A DNA stretch of 42,602 bases from Dehalococcoidia bacterium (GTDB lineage: Bacteria > Chloroflexota > Dehalococcoidia > GIF9 > AB-539-J10). Below the pieces are notes generated by a model that did not search any database, was not told the DNA's origin, and was given only the letters and a program-made list of their open reading frames with translations. This document shows, piece after piece, positions 17,147 through 26,758 of this stretch (position 1 is the first letter of the stretch; every line of letters starts with the position of its first letter). Both the position numbers and the translations under genes were made by a program. The stretch covers positions 1-42,602 of the forward strand of contig WJOY01000013.1 in NCBI GenBank assembly GCA_009619075.1, read 5' to 3'.

Positions 17147-17420
17147 CTTTCGTCCTTAATAACTTAGCTAGTCCATAACCAATGCTGAAGAGTATAAGTG
17201 TACCGATTATGCCAGCCAGAATTGTTGCTATAGCTTCGCTCCTTATTCCTGGCATCACATAGTCAGGGATGACCTCAAAAACAGCTTCACGGGCTGTTTC
17301 CATAAATCCCTTGTCCTCAGCTACCCTCTCCAGTCCATCAGGAGAGGAAGAAGCCAAAGGAGATAATAAAGCCAAAACCAAGGCAAAAATCAAAGCACCA
17401 TGCCACCACCTAAATCTCAT
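17136..17420 (-). CDS. PDGLE-domain protein (CbiN/NikN-like small component)
   Basis: LASSSPDGLERVAEDKGF plus two TM segments, located between cbiM and cbiQ. Confidence 0.88.
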   Translation of the reverse strand: MRFRWWHGALIFALVLALLSPLASSSPDGLERVAEDKGFMETAREAVFEVIPDYVMPGIRSEAIATILAGIIGTLILFSIGYGLAKLLRTKGEA

Positions 17421-17432
17421 GTGTTCCTCCTT

Positions 17433-18071
17433 TTAAGCCTTCTGTATTTCCAGTAGGTCAGCTCTGGTAGCCATGATAAAACTGAGCACCGCGGCAGTTA
17501 TCGCGCCTTCACCAATACCAATAAGGGCATGAACACCTGCCATTGCCGGCAAAGCTACCCCTAGTGGTACTATGCCTGAAATAGCTAGCTCAAAGGCACA
17601 GGCAATAGATGCTATCACCACTGATAACCACGCAGCCAAGCCTCCACTACCTAGTATCCTCTTTCTATGCCCGCCGAAAAGCGAAGCATCACCTCGATGA
17701 ACATAATAACCAATAAAGCTAGCAACAATTCCCATGTTAAAGATATTAGCCCCTAAGGCAAAAAGCCCCCCATCTTGAAAAATCAGGCATTGAACCACCA
17801 GCACACAAGTCATTATTAGCACCCCTGCCCAAGGGCCTAGAAGGATAGCGGCTAAAGCAGCCCCAATAAAATGTCCCGATGTGCCTCCTGCTATGGGGAA
17901 ATTAAGCATCTGAGCAGCAAAGATGAAGGCAGCTAATACACCCATGAGTGGGATTTGCTTCTCCCCCATCTTTTTATTTGTCGCCTTGGCAGCGTGGGCT
18001 ACACAACCGGCAGCTACGACACAGCCAACTGTAGCTACTGGCGCGCTAATAAAACCATCAGGTATATGCAT
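17433..18071 (-). CDS. cbiM: ECF cobalt/nickel transporter S component CbiM/NikM
   Basis: MHIPDGFISAPVATVGCVVAAG, N-terminal metal-binding MHIPDG. Confidence 0.95.
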   Translation of the reverse strand: MHIPDGFISAPVATVGCVVAAGCVAHAAKATNKKMGEKQIPLMGVLAAFIFAAQMLNFPIAGGTSGHFIGAALAAILLGPWAGVLIMTCVLVVQCLIFQDGGLFALGANIFNMGIVASFIGYYVHRGDASLFGGHRKRILGSGGLAAWLSVVIASIACAFELAISGIVPLGVALPAMAGVHALIGIGEGAITAAVLSFIMATRADLLEIQKA

Positions 18072-18118
18072 CTAAAACCTCCCTTAAATCATATTTTGTA
18101 AGCGTTCAGCCGCTCATA

Positions 18119-18183
18119 TGTCACCCTGAGCGAAGCGAAGGGCCTCCGAGATTCTTCGGTCGTTACGCTCCCTCAGAATGACA
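18119..18183. repeat. Intergenic palindromic repeat with imperfect terminal inverted repeats
   Basis: TGTCACCCTGAGCGAAGCGAAGGGCCTCCGAGATTCTTCGGTCGTTACGCTCCCTCAGAATGACA. Confidence 0.88.
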
Positions 18184-18844
18184 CTGGGGGTGACCGGTTA
18201 CGCCAATTTGGTGGACTTCGGACTACTTTCTTAGCGATGACTAAATATCGTTTTGGGCTTTCCTCAAGGTAGGTTATTGTCAAGCCAGTGTGCTTCATTA
18301 GCTCACTTAGCTCAAATTCATCGGGTAAAAGGTCATTGGCAACTACGCTACCAATGGATTGGTGCAGTTGATTGATAGCATCTCGGCTGGCAGTATGACA
18401 GATGACTAACTGGCCATTGCTTTTAAGCACTCTGGCTATCTCCTTTAGCGCTTTAGCTTTGTTGTTGAAATGAGGGAAAACGCTATTGCATATAGCTAAA
18501 TCAATGTAGTTATGCAGCAATGGGATAGCTGCAGCATCTGCTTGAACAAAATCCACAATGGACTGGAATCCCTTGGCTTTAGCCTCATGTAACATCTTTG
18601 CCGAGAGATCTAAGGCTATAATTCTTCCTTCGCCTCCTACTGCCTCAATTAGAAAAGGCAATAGAATGCCTGTGCCACTGCCAATGTCAAGTACATGACT
18701 CCCAAGTTTGATATCTAGCTCCTCGATAATATTGCTGAGGCATTCCAGCCTCTCCGGAGTAACCTCCCTATCCCAATTCGGAACTAACTGGTCAAAGTAA
18801 TCTTGAAGCTGCATAGCTAACCTGTTAATTGAGCCTGTTGCCAT
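18173..18844 (-). CDS. Class I SAM-dependent methyltransferase
   Basis: HVLDIGSGTGILLPFLIEAVG, IALDLSAKML, DLAICNSVFPHF; stop codon lies in the 18119-18183 repeat. Confidence 0.85.
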   Translation of the reverse strand: MATGSINRLAMQLQDYFDQLVPNWDREVTPERLECLSNIIEELDIKLGSHVLDIGSGTGILLPFLIEAVGGEGRIIALDLSAKMLHEAKAKGFQSIVDFVQADAAAIPLLHNYIDLAICNSVFPHFNNKAKALKEIARVLKSNGQLVICHTASRDAINQLHQSIGSVVANDLLPDEFELSELMKHTGLTITYLEESPKRYLVIAKKVVRSPPNWRNRSPPVSF

Positions 18845-19656
18845 CTTTTCAGCTTCCTCTTAGGAGAGAATGCTGTTGCCAGACCAAAGATGATAGACGA
18901 AGTGATTACAATGGAGGCGCCCGAGGGGAGATCCAGAAAATAGGAGGTAGCCAGTCCAGTCCAGCAAGAGATAATGCCGAAAACCGAGGCGATAAGAAGC
19001 ATGCGCTTTAAACTGTAAGTAAGTTGATAAGCAGCGGCGGCAGGATTAAGAATCAGACTATAGATGAGCAAGCCACCGATGCTTCGCAGTGAAGCAGTGA
19101 TGGTCACCCCGGTGGAAAATAGTATGCCATAGAAAATAAGCGTTGCCGGGATGCCCACGGCTAAGGCTACCTGACGATGGCAAATCACCGCCTGAATCTC
19201 TTTGTAGAAGGCAACCGCCAATCCAGCTATTATAGCTGTCACTAGGGCAAGGAAAATTAAATTTCCTCGGCTGACAGTCAGTATACTGCCCCAGAATAAG
19301 TTTAAGGCTTCGGTTCTGGAGCCAGGTATCATGCCCATGAAAAGGAATGCCAGTCCCAGCATTAAAGAGAAAACAATGCCAATTGAAGTATCAGGGTTAA
19401 GTTCTCCGCGGTCAGCCATAGGTCCAATGATGCCCGCTGAAACTAGGCTAAAAAGCAAAGCTCCAACGAGAGGATTAAATCCCAGCCAGACACCGAGGAG
19501 GGCACCAGCAAAGGCAGCATGGGCAATGCATACCCCGATAAAAGAGAGGTGCATGGTAACTACAAAGACACCCACTATCGAGCAGGTTATGCCACCGCAC
19601 AATCCAGCAAGGATGGCATTTTGCATAAATTGGTACTGTAGAATAGAAAAATCCAT
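18817..19656 (-). CDS. Metal (Zn/Mn-type) ABC transporter permease, ABC-3 family
   Basis: FMQNAILAGLCGGITCSIVGVFVVTMHLSFIGVCIAHAAFAGALLG; DTSIGIVFSLMLGLAFLFMG. Confidence 0.9.
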   Translation of the reverse strand: MDFSILQYQFMQNAILAGLCGGITCSIVGVFVVTMHLSFIGVCIAHAAFAGALLGVWLGFNPLVGALLFSLVSAGIIGPMADRGELNPDTSIGIVFSLMLGLAFLFMGMIPGSRTEALNLFWGSILTVSRGNLIFLALVTAIIAGLAVAFYKEIQAVICHRQVALAVGIPATLIFYGILFSTGVTITASLRSIGGLLIYSLILNPAAAAYQLTYSLKRMLLIASVFGIISCWTGLATSYFLDLPSGASIVITSSIIFGLATAFSPKRKLKRWQQAQLTG

Positions 19657-19661
19657 GTTAT

Positions 19662-20429
19662 TCAGAAAGCAATCTCAGCTTTAGCCGGTATTGAAATAGG
19701 AGCCCCATAAAGTTGGCTTAGTATCTCTTCTTTAAGCATTGACCCCGGGCTACCTTGTTGCCATATTTTGCCTTCTTTCATCAGAATCAGCCGCTGGCAA
19801 ATGGAAGGCAGCGTTCTAAGGTCGTGGGTGACAAATAGAGTAGTCATATGGTATTCCCTATGAATAAGCTGTATCAGGCTCAAGATTTCTCGTTGGGCTT
19901 GTGGGTCTATCGAAGCTGTGGGCTCATCAAGGAGAAAGATTTCGGGCTGTTGAACTAAGGCTCGGGCAATAGCCGCCCTTTGGTATTCGCCTCCTGAGAG
20001 ATGTCCTATGGGGCGTTGGGCTAGCCCAGCTACGCCAACCATATCCAATACTCTATCTACATCCTCCCATTGAGCCTGTGTCGGGCGATGTAATAGACCC
20101 AGGCGGCCATAGCGGCCTACCATCACCGTCTCCCTAACATTGATGGGCAAGCGTGGGTCAATATTCTCAACTTGAGCCACATAACCTATGCGCTTTCTCA
20201 ACTTGATGCCACTTCTTTCATTAACAGGCAATCCTAATACCAAGGCTTGACCTTGAACCAGTTTGCCCAAGCCATTGATAACGGTAAGCAAGGTAGTTTT
20301 GCCGGCACCATTGGGCCCAATGATGCCGATGAATTCCCCTTTTCGTACCTTCAAAGACACCCCTTGTAGAGCTACATCCTCCCGATAGGAAACCACGGCA
20401 TCCTTAATACTGATGACCATGTTATCCAT
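19662..20429 (-). CDS. Metal ABC transporter ATPase
   Basis: GPNGAGKTTLLTVINGLG, LSGGEYQRAAIARALVQQPEIFLLDEPTASID. Confidence 0.9.
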   Translation of the reverse strand: MDNMVISIKDAVVSYREDVALQGVSLKVRKGEFIGIIGPNGAGKTTLLTVINGLGKLVQGQALVLGLPVNERSGIKLRKRIGYVAQVENIDPRLPINVRETVMVGRYGRLGLLHRPTQAQWEDVDRVLDMVGVAGLAQRPIGHLSGGEYQRAAIARALVQQPEIFLLDEPTASIDPQAQREILSLIQLIHREYHMTTLFVTHDLRTLPSICQRLILMKEGKIWQQGSPGSMLKEEILSQLYGAPISIPAKAEIAF

Positions 20430-21279
20430 GTTGCTGCCTCCACTGAGCTAAAGCTTCGAGAATCAAATCAACATTCTTATCTATCGCCTTCTCCCAAGTT
20501 TCAGTTCCCTCAAAGCCACCAGGAAAGTTGGATATAGTTACCTGTATAGCTCCGATGTCCTGTACCACAGCTTCGCTTGTCGCTGTTCCGCCACTTTGCA
20601 AGTTATCAATGACTAGGGCAACACCGGCTTGTCTGGCCTGATTTATCAGTTTTTCCACTTCCACCACACTTAACTCTTCAGGACGGCCATAAGTAGCTAT
20701 TACGTCAAAGCCAGCCCAGCTTATGAATTCTGCTTGATAATCGGAGCAGATCACTTTCGCTTGGCTCACCTTCCCCTCTTGTAATCTATTCTTTACCTCC
20801 TGACCCTGGGCCAAAATAGCTTGTGTTCTCTCCTCAGCTCTCCTTTGATAATATTCTGAATTTGCTAAATCTATTTCACTCAGAGCTTGAGCAATTTTAT
20901 CTATAGCTTCACTTTGGACTTCAGGCACCATCGGGGCGTCTGGAACATCTATGACTTTGACAATGAGCTCAGGATTGTCAGCAGCCTCAATAAACCCGGT
21001 TATATTTGCCTTATCCTGCTGCCAGTTATGGATGATAAAGGCTTTACTATTAGCTAGTGTCTCAACATCGCTTGGTTTCACGTCATAATGTCCAGGACAC
21101 ATCCCTGGAGGTATAAGATTATGTATTTCCAGTTTGTCACCAGCAATATCCTGTGCAATTCCAGCTATAAGTGAGCTTCCTGCCACGATGTCAGCCGATG
21201 GACGGGAACAGGATAAGGATGCAAGCAAAGCTACGAGAAGATGTGCTGCCAGGACGATTAGTAGAAATTTTCTTTTCAT
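20422..21279 (-). CDS. Metal ABC transporter substrate-binding lipoprotein (ZnuA/TroA-like)
   Basis: MKRKFLLIVLAAHLLVALLASLSCSRPSADIVAGSSLIAGIAQDIAG, LIPPGMCPGHYDVKPSDVETL; start trimmed from 21333. Confidence 0.85.
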   Translation of the reverse strand: MKRKFLLIVLAAHLLVALLASLSCSRPSADIVAGSSLIAGIAQDIAGDKLEIHNLIPPGMCPGHYDVKPSDVETLANSKAFIIHNWQQDKANITGFIEAADNPELIVKVIDVPDAPMVPEVQSEAIDKIAQALSEIDLANSEYYQRRAEERTQAILAQGQEVKNRLQEGKVSQAKVICSDYQAEFISWAGFDVIATYGRPEELSVVEVEKLINQARQAGVALVIDNLQSGGTATSEAVVQDIGAIQVTISNFPGGFEGTETWEKAIDKNVDLILEALAQWRQQHG

Positions 21280-21338
21280 AGTCCCTCCTTTCAATATTCC
21301 ATGCAACTGCAATAAGATGCAACAACAGAGCAAAAAAA

Positions 21339-21524
21339 TTAATCCTTTTCCAGTTGCACTCTAGACTTTACGAAATCTACCTGGCGTACCCTACCCTGGA
21401 GAATCCTTCTTTCCCCGAAAAGGGTCTCTACTTCTACTTGCTCACCCTCAATTATCATGTAGGCAATATCCTCCAGAATTGGCTTGTCGCCTTCCGTAGT
21501 TTCATAAACTTTAGCCAGACACAT
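21339..21524 (-). CDS. CooT-family nickel-binding small protein
   Basis: MCLAKVYETTEGDKPILEDIAYMIIEGEQVEVETLFGERRILQGRVRQVDFVKSRVQLE; N-terminal MC, ~60 aa. Confidence 0.75.
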   Translation of the reverse strand: MCLAKVYETTEGDKPILEDIAYMIIEGEQVEVETLFGERRILQGRVRQVDFVKSRVQLEKD

Positions 21525-21525
21525 C

Positions 21526-21744
21526 TTAATCCTTCTCCTTGCTCTTTGTTAACGCTTGCCGTGCTTTCATTAGATCATTGCTAGCCGCAGCCATCCTTGT
21601 GGCTGCTTCGTGTAGCTGTTGTGCCACCTTAGCGGATAAAGAAGCCGCCTTTTGAGCCCAATCGCAGAACTCCTTCTCATGCTCACGGTTATGCTCAATC
21701 CAGTAATCAAGCAAAATATGCAGTTTTTCTTGAACGTCACTCAT
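21526..21744 (-). CDS. Small helical protein adjacent to CooT (possible metal-accessory)
   Basis: MSDVQEKLHILLDYWIEHNREHEKEFCDWAQKAASLSAKVAQQLHEAATRMAAASNDLMKARQAL; HNxEHxxEF motif. Confidence 0.65.
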   Translation of the reverse strand: MSDVQEKLHILLDYWIEHNREHEKEFCDWAQKAASLSAKVAQQLHEAATRMAAASNDLMKARQALTKSKEKD

Positions 21745-21746
21745 AG

Positions 21747-22175
21747 CTAATAAGATTGCCCACCTTTCCGGCGACACTCACTGCACTCTCCTGGAATAGC
21801 TAAATGCCTCAAATCAGCTTCAAACCCGTAATCGTGAAGCAAGGTATCTTTTAGCGGATATAATGCAGATTCGTCTAAATCCGTTATCTTGCCACACCTG
21901 TAGCAAACCAGATGATGGTGATGACCCTTCTCAGCGACATGATAGCGAACACGTCCATCGCCAAAATCGGTTTCAGTAACTAAGTTCAGCTCCTTTAGTA
22001 ACTCCAAGGTGCGATAGACAGTGGAAATGTTGCTATAAGGGTAACGACTATGTAGCTGCTCATAGATCTCTTCAGCGCTAATATGGCCATCAGCTCTATG
22101 GAGGGCTTCGATGACCAGCATGCGCTGCGGAGTTAAACGAAACCCCTTTTCTTGAAGGACTTTGTGACAGCTCAT
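21747..22175 (-). CDS. Fur-family metalloregulator
   Basis: GFRLTPQRMLVIEALHRADGHISAEEIYEQL, ISTVYRTLELL, GHHHHLVCYRCGKITDLDE. Confidence 0.92.
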   Translation of the reverse strand: MSCHKVLQEKGFRLTPQRMLVIEALHRADGHISAEEIYEQLHSRYPYSNISTVYRTLELLKELNLVTETDFGDGRVRYHVAEKGHHHHLVCYRCGKITDLDESALYPLKDTLLHDYGFEADLRHLAIPGECSECRRKGGQSY

Positions 22176-22208
22176 TCCAAGGTAAGATTATAACAGGACA
22201 GGGAAATT

Positions 22209-22232
22209 ATTGCAACAGGTCGCTAATGCAAT
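22209..22232. promoter_or_regulatory. Inverted repeat ATTGCA-N12-TGCAAT upstream of the Fur gene; candidate operator
   Basis: attgcaacaggtcgctaatgcaat; related TGCAAY motifs at 21302-21323 upstream of the metal-binding protein gene. Confidence 0.35.
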
Positions 22233-22690
22233 TAATTGATTTTTAGCGGTTTTTTGCTCTCTAGCAACAAAGTTACCGGCCCATCATTATGGATCTCTAC
22301 CAGCATATGCTCTTGGAAAATTCCTGTCTCTACTTTAAGGCCGGTGGAGCGAACTTGAGCGACAAAAAAGTCATATAATTCCTTAGCCTTATCTGGTAGA
22401 GCTGCTTCGGTAAAGCTGGGGCGCCTTCCCTTCCCCGAATCAGCCAAAAGAGTAAACTGGCTTACTATCAAAATTTCCCTCTTTGTTTCCAACGCTGACA
22501 GGGCAAATTTATTTCCTCCATCGGAGAAAATGCGCAGGTTGACTATTTTATTTGCCAAGTAGCCAGCACCCTCTTGTGAATCGCCCTTGGCAACGCCAAT
22601 AAAAACCACTAGCCCTGGACCAATTCTGCCCACCACTCTACCGCTGACACTTACTGAAGCACTGGTAACCCGCTGAATTAGCGCTTTCAT
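22232..22690 (-). CDS. dtd: D-aminoacyl-tRNA deacylase
   Basis: MKALIQRVTSASVSV, ILIVSQFTLLADSGKGRRPSFTEAA, HNDGPVTLLLE. Confidence 0.95.
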   Translation of the reverse strand: MKALIQRVTSASVSVSGRVVGRIGPGLVVFIGVAKGDSQEGAGYLANKIVNLRIFSDGGNKFALSALETKREILIVSQFTLLADSGKGRRPSFTEAALPDKAKELYDFFVAQVRSTGLKVETGIFQEHMLVEIHNDGPVTLLLESKKPLKIN

Positions 22691-22750
22691 TTTTGCATTT
22701 TTTATTTAAGCATGTTAAATTAAATGTTAAAAGGGATATTATATCCAATC

Positions 22751-22773
22751 AAGTGGGCAAAACCCACTTTTTT
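22751..22773 (+). terminator. Intrinsic-terminator-like hairpin in the nusA leader
   Basis: AAGTGGG-CAAAA-CCCACTT followed by TTTT; T tract on the + strand only; ~30 nt before the nusA ATG. Confidence 0.7.
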
Positions 22774-22802
22774 GTTAGATTTGATTATTAGGTTAGGGAG
22801 AA

Positions 22803-24173
22803 ATGAAGACGGAGTTTATGGCTGCTATTGCTCAACTCTCAGCTGAGAGGAACTTACCTAAAGAAGTGATCTTGGCAGCTTTGGAATCAGCGCTTGTCTC
22901 AGCTTATAAAAAAGACATTTTTACCCGCGAGCAGGATATTTCAGCCAAAATTGATCCCAATACTGGTGATATCAAGGTTTATATTAGAAAAGTTGTGGTT
23001 GAGTCATTTATCGACCCGCATCAAGAGATCTCCTTGGATGATGCTCGAAAAGTGCGGGATAGTATTCAAGTTGGCGAAATAGTGGAAGTGGAATCTACAC
23101 CCAGAGATGCTGGGCGTATTGCTGCTCAAACGGCAAGGCAGGTTGTTTTGCAGCGGTTGCGCGAAGCAGAGCATCGGGTAATCTACGAGCAGTTCGCCGG
23201 TAAGGAAGGCGAGATTGTCAGTGGGACGATTCAATTCATCCAGCCTAAACAAATTTATGTTACCTTGGGCAAGGGAGAGGCTATACTGCCCTTTAGTGAG
23301 CAAGTGCCTAATGAGCGTTACCACGTAGGACAGCAATTTAAATTCTATCTTTTGGAGATAAGTCAAAGCGTTAAAGGGCTTCAAATAATAATTTCTCGCT
23401 CTCATCCGAATTTGCTACGCCGCCTTTTTGAACTAGAAATTCCCGAAATTCACAGTGGCGTTGTAGAACTGAAAGCAATAGCACGCGAAGCCGGACATCG
23501 AAGCAAAGTAGCAGTGTCAACTCACCAAGAAGGCATCGAACCTGTAGGTTGTTGCCTTGGACCTCGAGGCGTCAGGCTACAAAGTATTATTAACGAGCTA
23601 AATGGTGAAAAAATAGACATGATTCAATGGCACGCCGACCCTAAAATATTTATCTCCAATGCCCTCAGTCCAGCCAAAGTGGCAAGTACTGAGCTCAACG
23701 AGGCAGAAAAGACCGCCACTGTAGTCGTTCCTGATAGGCAACTATCCCTAGCCATCGGTAAGGAGGGACAAAATGCCAGGTTAGCAGCAAGACTCTCAGG
23801 TTGGCGAATTGACATTAAGAGCGCCTCTACCGCTGAAGCAGAAAGGATAAGCTTACCGGAGGCTGCTCCTCAAGAGTTAGAAACGATAGCTGGAGAGGGT
23901 GAATTTCCTTTCACCGTGCCAAGCGAACCTCAGGCGGCGGAGCCGGTTAGCGGAGGGGAAGTAAAAGAACTAACCACGCTCTTAGCCAGTGAAGAATTTA
24001 TATTAGCCTCGAAAGCTCCTTCTAAGAGGCCTGAAGAAAAACCGCAACTCCGCTTCGCTGAGGATATTTTACCAAGCAGGGGGAAAAGCATAAAGTTGGA
24101 GAAGGACAAGGTTAAGAGCAAAGGACATAGAAAAAAGAAAGCTCACTTTAAAGAGGATGAACCGGAAGAATAA
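22803..24173 (+). CDS. nusA: Transcription termination/antitermination factor NusA
   Basis: [38 protein letters not shown]1 and KH motifs [51 protein letters not shown]. Confidence 0.95.
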   Translation: MKTEFMAAIAQLSAERNLPKEVILAALESALVSAYKKDIFTREQDISAKIDPNTGDIKVYIRKVVVESFIDPHQEISLDDARKVRDSIQVGEIVEVESTPRDAGRIAAQTARQVVLQRLREAEHRVIYEQFAGKEGEIVSGTIQFIQPKQIYVTLGKGEAILPFSEQVPNERYHVGQQFKFYLLEISQSVKGLQIIISRSHPNLLRRLFELEIPEIHSGVVELKAIAREAGHRSKVAVSTHQEGIEPVGCCLGPRGVRLQSIINELNGEKIDMIQWHADPKIFISNALSPAKVASTELNEAEKTATVVVPDRQLSLAIGKEGQNARLAARLSGWRIDIKSASTAEAERISLPEAAPQELETIAGEGEFPFTVPSEPQAAEPVSGGEVKELTTLLASEEFILASKAPSKRPEEKPQLRFAEDILPSRGKSIKLEKDKVKSKGHRKKKAHFKEDEPEE

Positions 24174-24447
24174 ACATATACCGCAGCGTACTTGCGTTGC
24201 TTGTCGGCAGACAAGGGACAAAAAGGATTTGATTCGCCTGGTATGCACCGACGGTGGAATTGTCGAGGTCGACCCATCTGCCAAGAAGCCAAGCAGAGGT
24301 GCTTATTTATGTCCTCAAAAGGATTGCTGGGAAATAGGGCTGAAAAGAAATCGTTTGGAGTATGCTTTGCGAACAAAGCTTAGTTTCGATAATCGCCAAG
24401 CTTTAATAGAGTATAGCAATAACTTGCCCGGGAGGAGCCGGATTTGA
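24157..24447 (+). CDS. ylxR: YlxR-family RNA-binding protein
   Basis: IPQRTCVACRQTRDKKDLIRLV...GRGAYLCPQKDCWE-like; between nusA and infB. Confidence 0.9.
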   Translation: MNRKNKHIPQRTCVACRQTRDKKDLIRLVCTDGGIVEVDPSAKKPSRGAYLCPQKDCWEIGLKRNRLEYALRTKLSFDNRQALIEYSNNLPGRSRI

Positions 24448-26216
24448 GTAATAAAAAAATGCACTCGCTAGCTAATCAAAAGGAAACAAATCATCCAGCT
24501 TTGCCTCAAATCGAGCTTCCACCTTCCATAACTGTAAAACGATTAGCTGATACCTTAAAAGTAGAGCCGGTGAAAGTTATTAAGCAGCTTATGCGCAAAG
24601 GCATCATGGCCAATGTCAACCAGGCTATCGATTTTGATACTGCCACCACGGTAGCCCTAGATTTCGGTTATAGTGCTCGGGAAAAAATAGAGCTTCAAAT
24701 CTTGCCTTCCCTCGAGGGACTAGGAGATAAATTACAAATTCGCTCCCCGGTGATTACTGTAATGGGGCATGTCGACCATGGTAAAACAACCCTTCTTGAT
24801 GCCATCAGGAAAACCAATGTAACTGCTCACGAGGCAGGAGCTATTACCCAACATATTGGCGCTTATCAAACTACAGTGGATGGACGCAAAATCACCTTCC
24901 TAGATACACCCGGGCATGAAGCTTTCACTGCTATGAGAGCCCGTGGAGCACAGGCAACTGATATCGTGGTCTTGGTGGTTGCTGCTGATGATGGCGTTAT
25001 GCCTCAGACTGTGGAAGCTATAGACCATGCTAAAGCTGCCAAAGTGCCTATAGTGGTTGCCATCAATAAGATTGATAAACCTGATGCCAATCCTGAGCGT
25101 GTAAAGCAGCAGCTTACTGATTTAGGCTTAATTATTGAAGAGTGGGGCGGCGATGTTGTTTGTGTTCCCATCTCAGCTAAAAAGGAGCAAGGAATCTCAG
25201 ATTTACTGGAAAACTTATTCCTTGTTGCTGACATATTGGAGCTAAAAGCTGACCCTAATTGTACCGCAGAAGGCGTAGTCATTGAAGCTAAGCTTGATAA
25301 AACTAAAGGCCCCTTAGCTACTCTTCTGGTTCAGAAAGGTACTCTCGAGGTGAGCAATATTGTAGTGGCTGGCAATACTTGGGGCAAAATCAAAGCTATG
25401 TTCAATGATAAAGGAAAAAGGATTAAGAAAGCTGAGCCATCAACCCCAGTGAAGGTTCTTGGCATAAATGGCGTGCCAAGGTCAGGAGAGATCTTCACTG
25501 TAGTTACCGATGAGCATCAAGCACGCAGCACTGGAGACAAATATGCGGCTATGAGAGTTCGTGAACCTTTAAGTTTAAGCACCCTTTCCAGCCAGATAAG
25601 CGCCGGGAAGGTAAAGGAACTCAACGTAATTTTAAAGACGGATGTTCACGGCAGCATAGAACCAATAAAGAACTCCATAGAGCGACTGGGCACGGAAAAG
25701 GCGAGGGCTAAGGTTATACACGCTGCTAGTGGCAGCATTACGGAGAGTGATGTCCTTCTTGCTTCAGCTTCAAAAGGCATTGTTATTGGTTTTAACAGCG
25801 ACCCAGCGCCAGGAGCACAGCAGCTAGCTGAAGCAGAAGGAGTAAGCATCCAGAGGTATGATGTAATTTACCGATTAGAGGAAGACGTGGGTAAAACATT
25901 AAAGGGGATGCTTGAGCCAACTTATGCCGAGGTGCTTGGAGGGCGTGCCGAGGTACGCGCTATATTCACCGCTAGTAAGTATGGCAAAGTAGCCGGTGTT
26001 TATGTTAAGGAAGGCAAAGTGTGGCGAGATGCCAAAGTCAAAGTATTGCGACAAAATAAGGTGGTCTGCGAATCTCGACTCTCCAGTTTAAGGCGTTTTA
26101 AAGAGGGTGTCACTGAGGTAGTTGCTGGTCTTGAATGTGGCATAGGCATGGAAGGCTTCACCGATTTCTATACCGGCGATATTATCGAATTTTATAGAAA
26201 GGAAAGGGTAAGTTAA
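24444..26216 (+). CDS. infB: Translation initiation factor IF-2 (short form)
   Basis: [61 protein letters not shown]. Confidence 0.97.
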   Translation: MSNKKMHSLANQKETNHPALPQIELPPSITVKRLADTLKVEPVKVIKQLMRKGIMANVNQAIDFDTATTVALDFGYSAREKIELQILPSLEGLGDKLQIRSPVITVMGHVDHGKTTLLDAIRKTNVTAHEAGAITQHIGAYQTTVDGRKITFLDTPGHEAFTAMRARGAQATDIVVLVVAADDGVMPQTVEAIDHAKAAKVPIVVAINKIDKPDANPERVKQQLTDLGLIIEEWGGDVVCVPISAKKEQGISDLLENLFLVADILELKADPNCTAEGVVIEAKLDKTKGPLATLLVQKGTLEVSNIVVAGNTWGKIKAMFNDKGKRIKKAEPSTPVKVLGINGVPRSGEIFTVVTDEHQARSTGDKYAAMRVREPLSLSTLSSQISAGKVKELNVILKTDVHGSIEPIKNSIERLGTEKARAKVIHAASGSITESDVLLASASKGIVIGFNSDPAPGAQQLAEAEGVSIQRYDVIYRLEEDVGKTLKGMLEPTYAEVLGGRAEVRAIFTASKYGKVAGVYVKEGKVWRDAKVKVLRQNKVVCESRLSSLRRFKEGVTEVVAGLECGIGMEGFTDFYTGDIIEFYRKERVS

Positions 26217-26310
26217 GGTAACAAATGGCATTCTGATTGGAGCGAGGTAGAATGACAGAAGGCGAAGGGCTCAGAGCTTACAGAGGGTGAAGAATTTATA
26301 GGAGGCTCAA

Positions 26311-26658
26311 ATGTCTAGACGTACGGAACGACTAAACAAAGTCATCAAGCAGGAAATCAGCAGATTGCTTGAGCGTGAGGTTAACGACCCAAGGCTGAGT
26401 AATTCTATCTCTGTAACAGAAGTTTCAGTTTCGCCTGACCTCAAGTATGCTAAAGTATTTGTTAGCATACTGGGGAATGAAACCGATAAAACAGAGATGC
26501 TAGCCGGCTTCAATGCTGCTTCTGGATTCTTACGCAAGAAATTGGCTTCGCATTTAAAGTTGCGATGTGTCCCACAGCTTAGCTTTCATTATGATAATTC
26601 TATTGAGCAGGGGGCAAGGCTGCTCAAATTAATCGAGCAGGCTAGCAACACTAAATAG
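26311..26658 (+). CDS. rbfA: Ribosome-binding factor A
   Basis: RRTERLNKVIKQEISRLLEREVNDPRLSNSISVTEVSVSPDLKYAKVFVS. Confidence 0.95.
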   Translation: MSRRTERLNKVIKQEISRLLEREVNDPRLSNSISVTEVSVSPDLKYAKVFVSILGNETDKTEMLAGFNAASGFLRKKLASHLKLRCVPQLSFHYDNSIEQGARLLKLIEQASNTK

Positions 26659-26758
26659 CTTAGGTTTTTACTAGAAACAGCCCCAGGCTATTGACATTGT
26701 CACCTGTAATAAGCTATGTTAGAGATATGCTAGCCAAGCAGAAAGGAGGTAGCTTTTC

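Noticed and set aside
18072-18172. Possible metal or cobalamin riboswitch upstream of cbiM
   Set aside because: The gap is only ~100 nt and mostly palindromic repeat; no recognisable B12-box or other riboswitch core.
26228-26275. Repeat remnant between infB and rbfA (ttctgattggagcgaggtagaatgacagaaggcgaagggctcag)
   Set aside because: Only short blocks match the palindromic family; too degraded to call as a separate feature.
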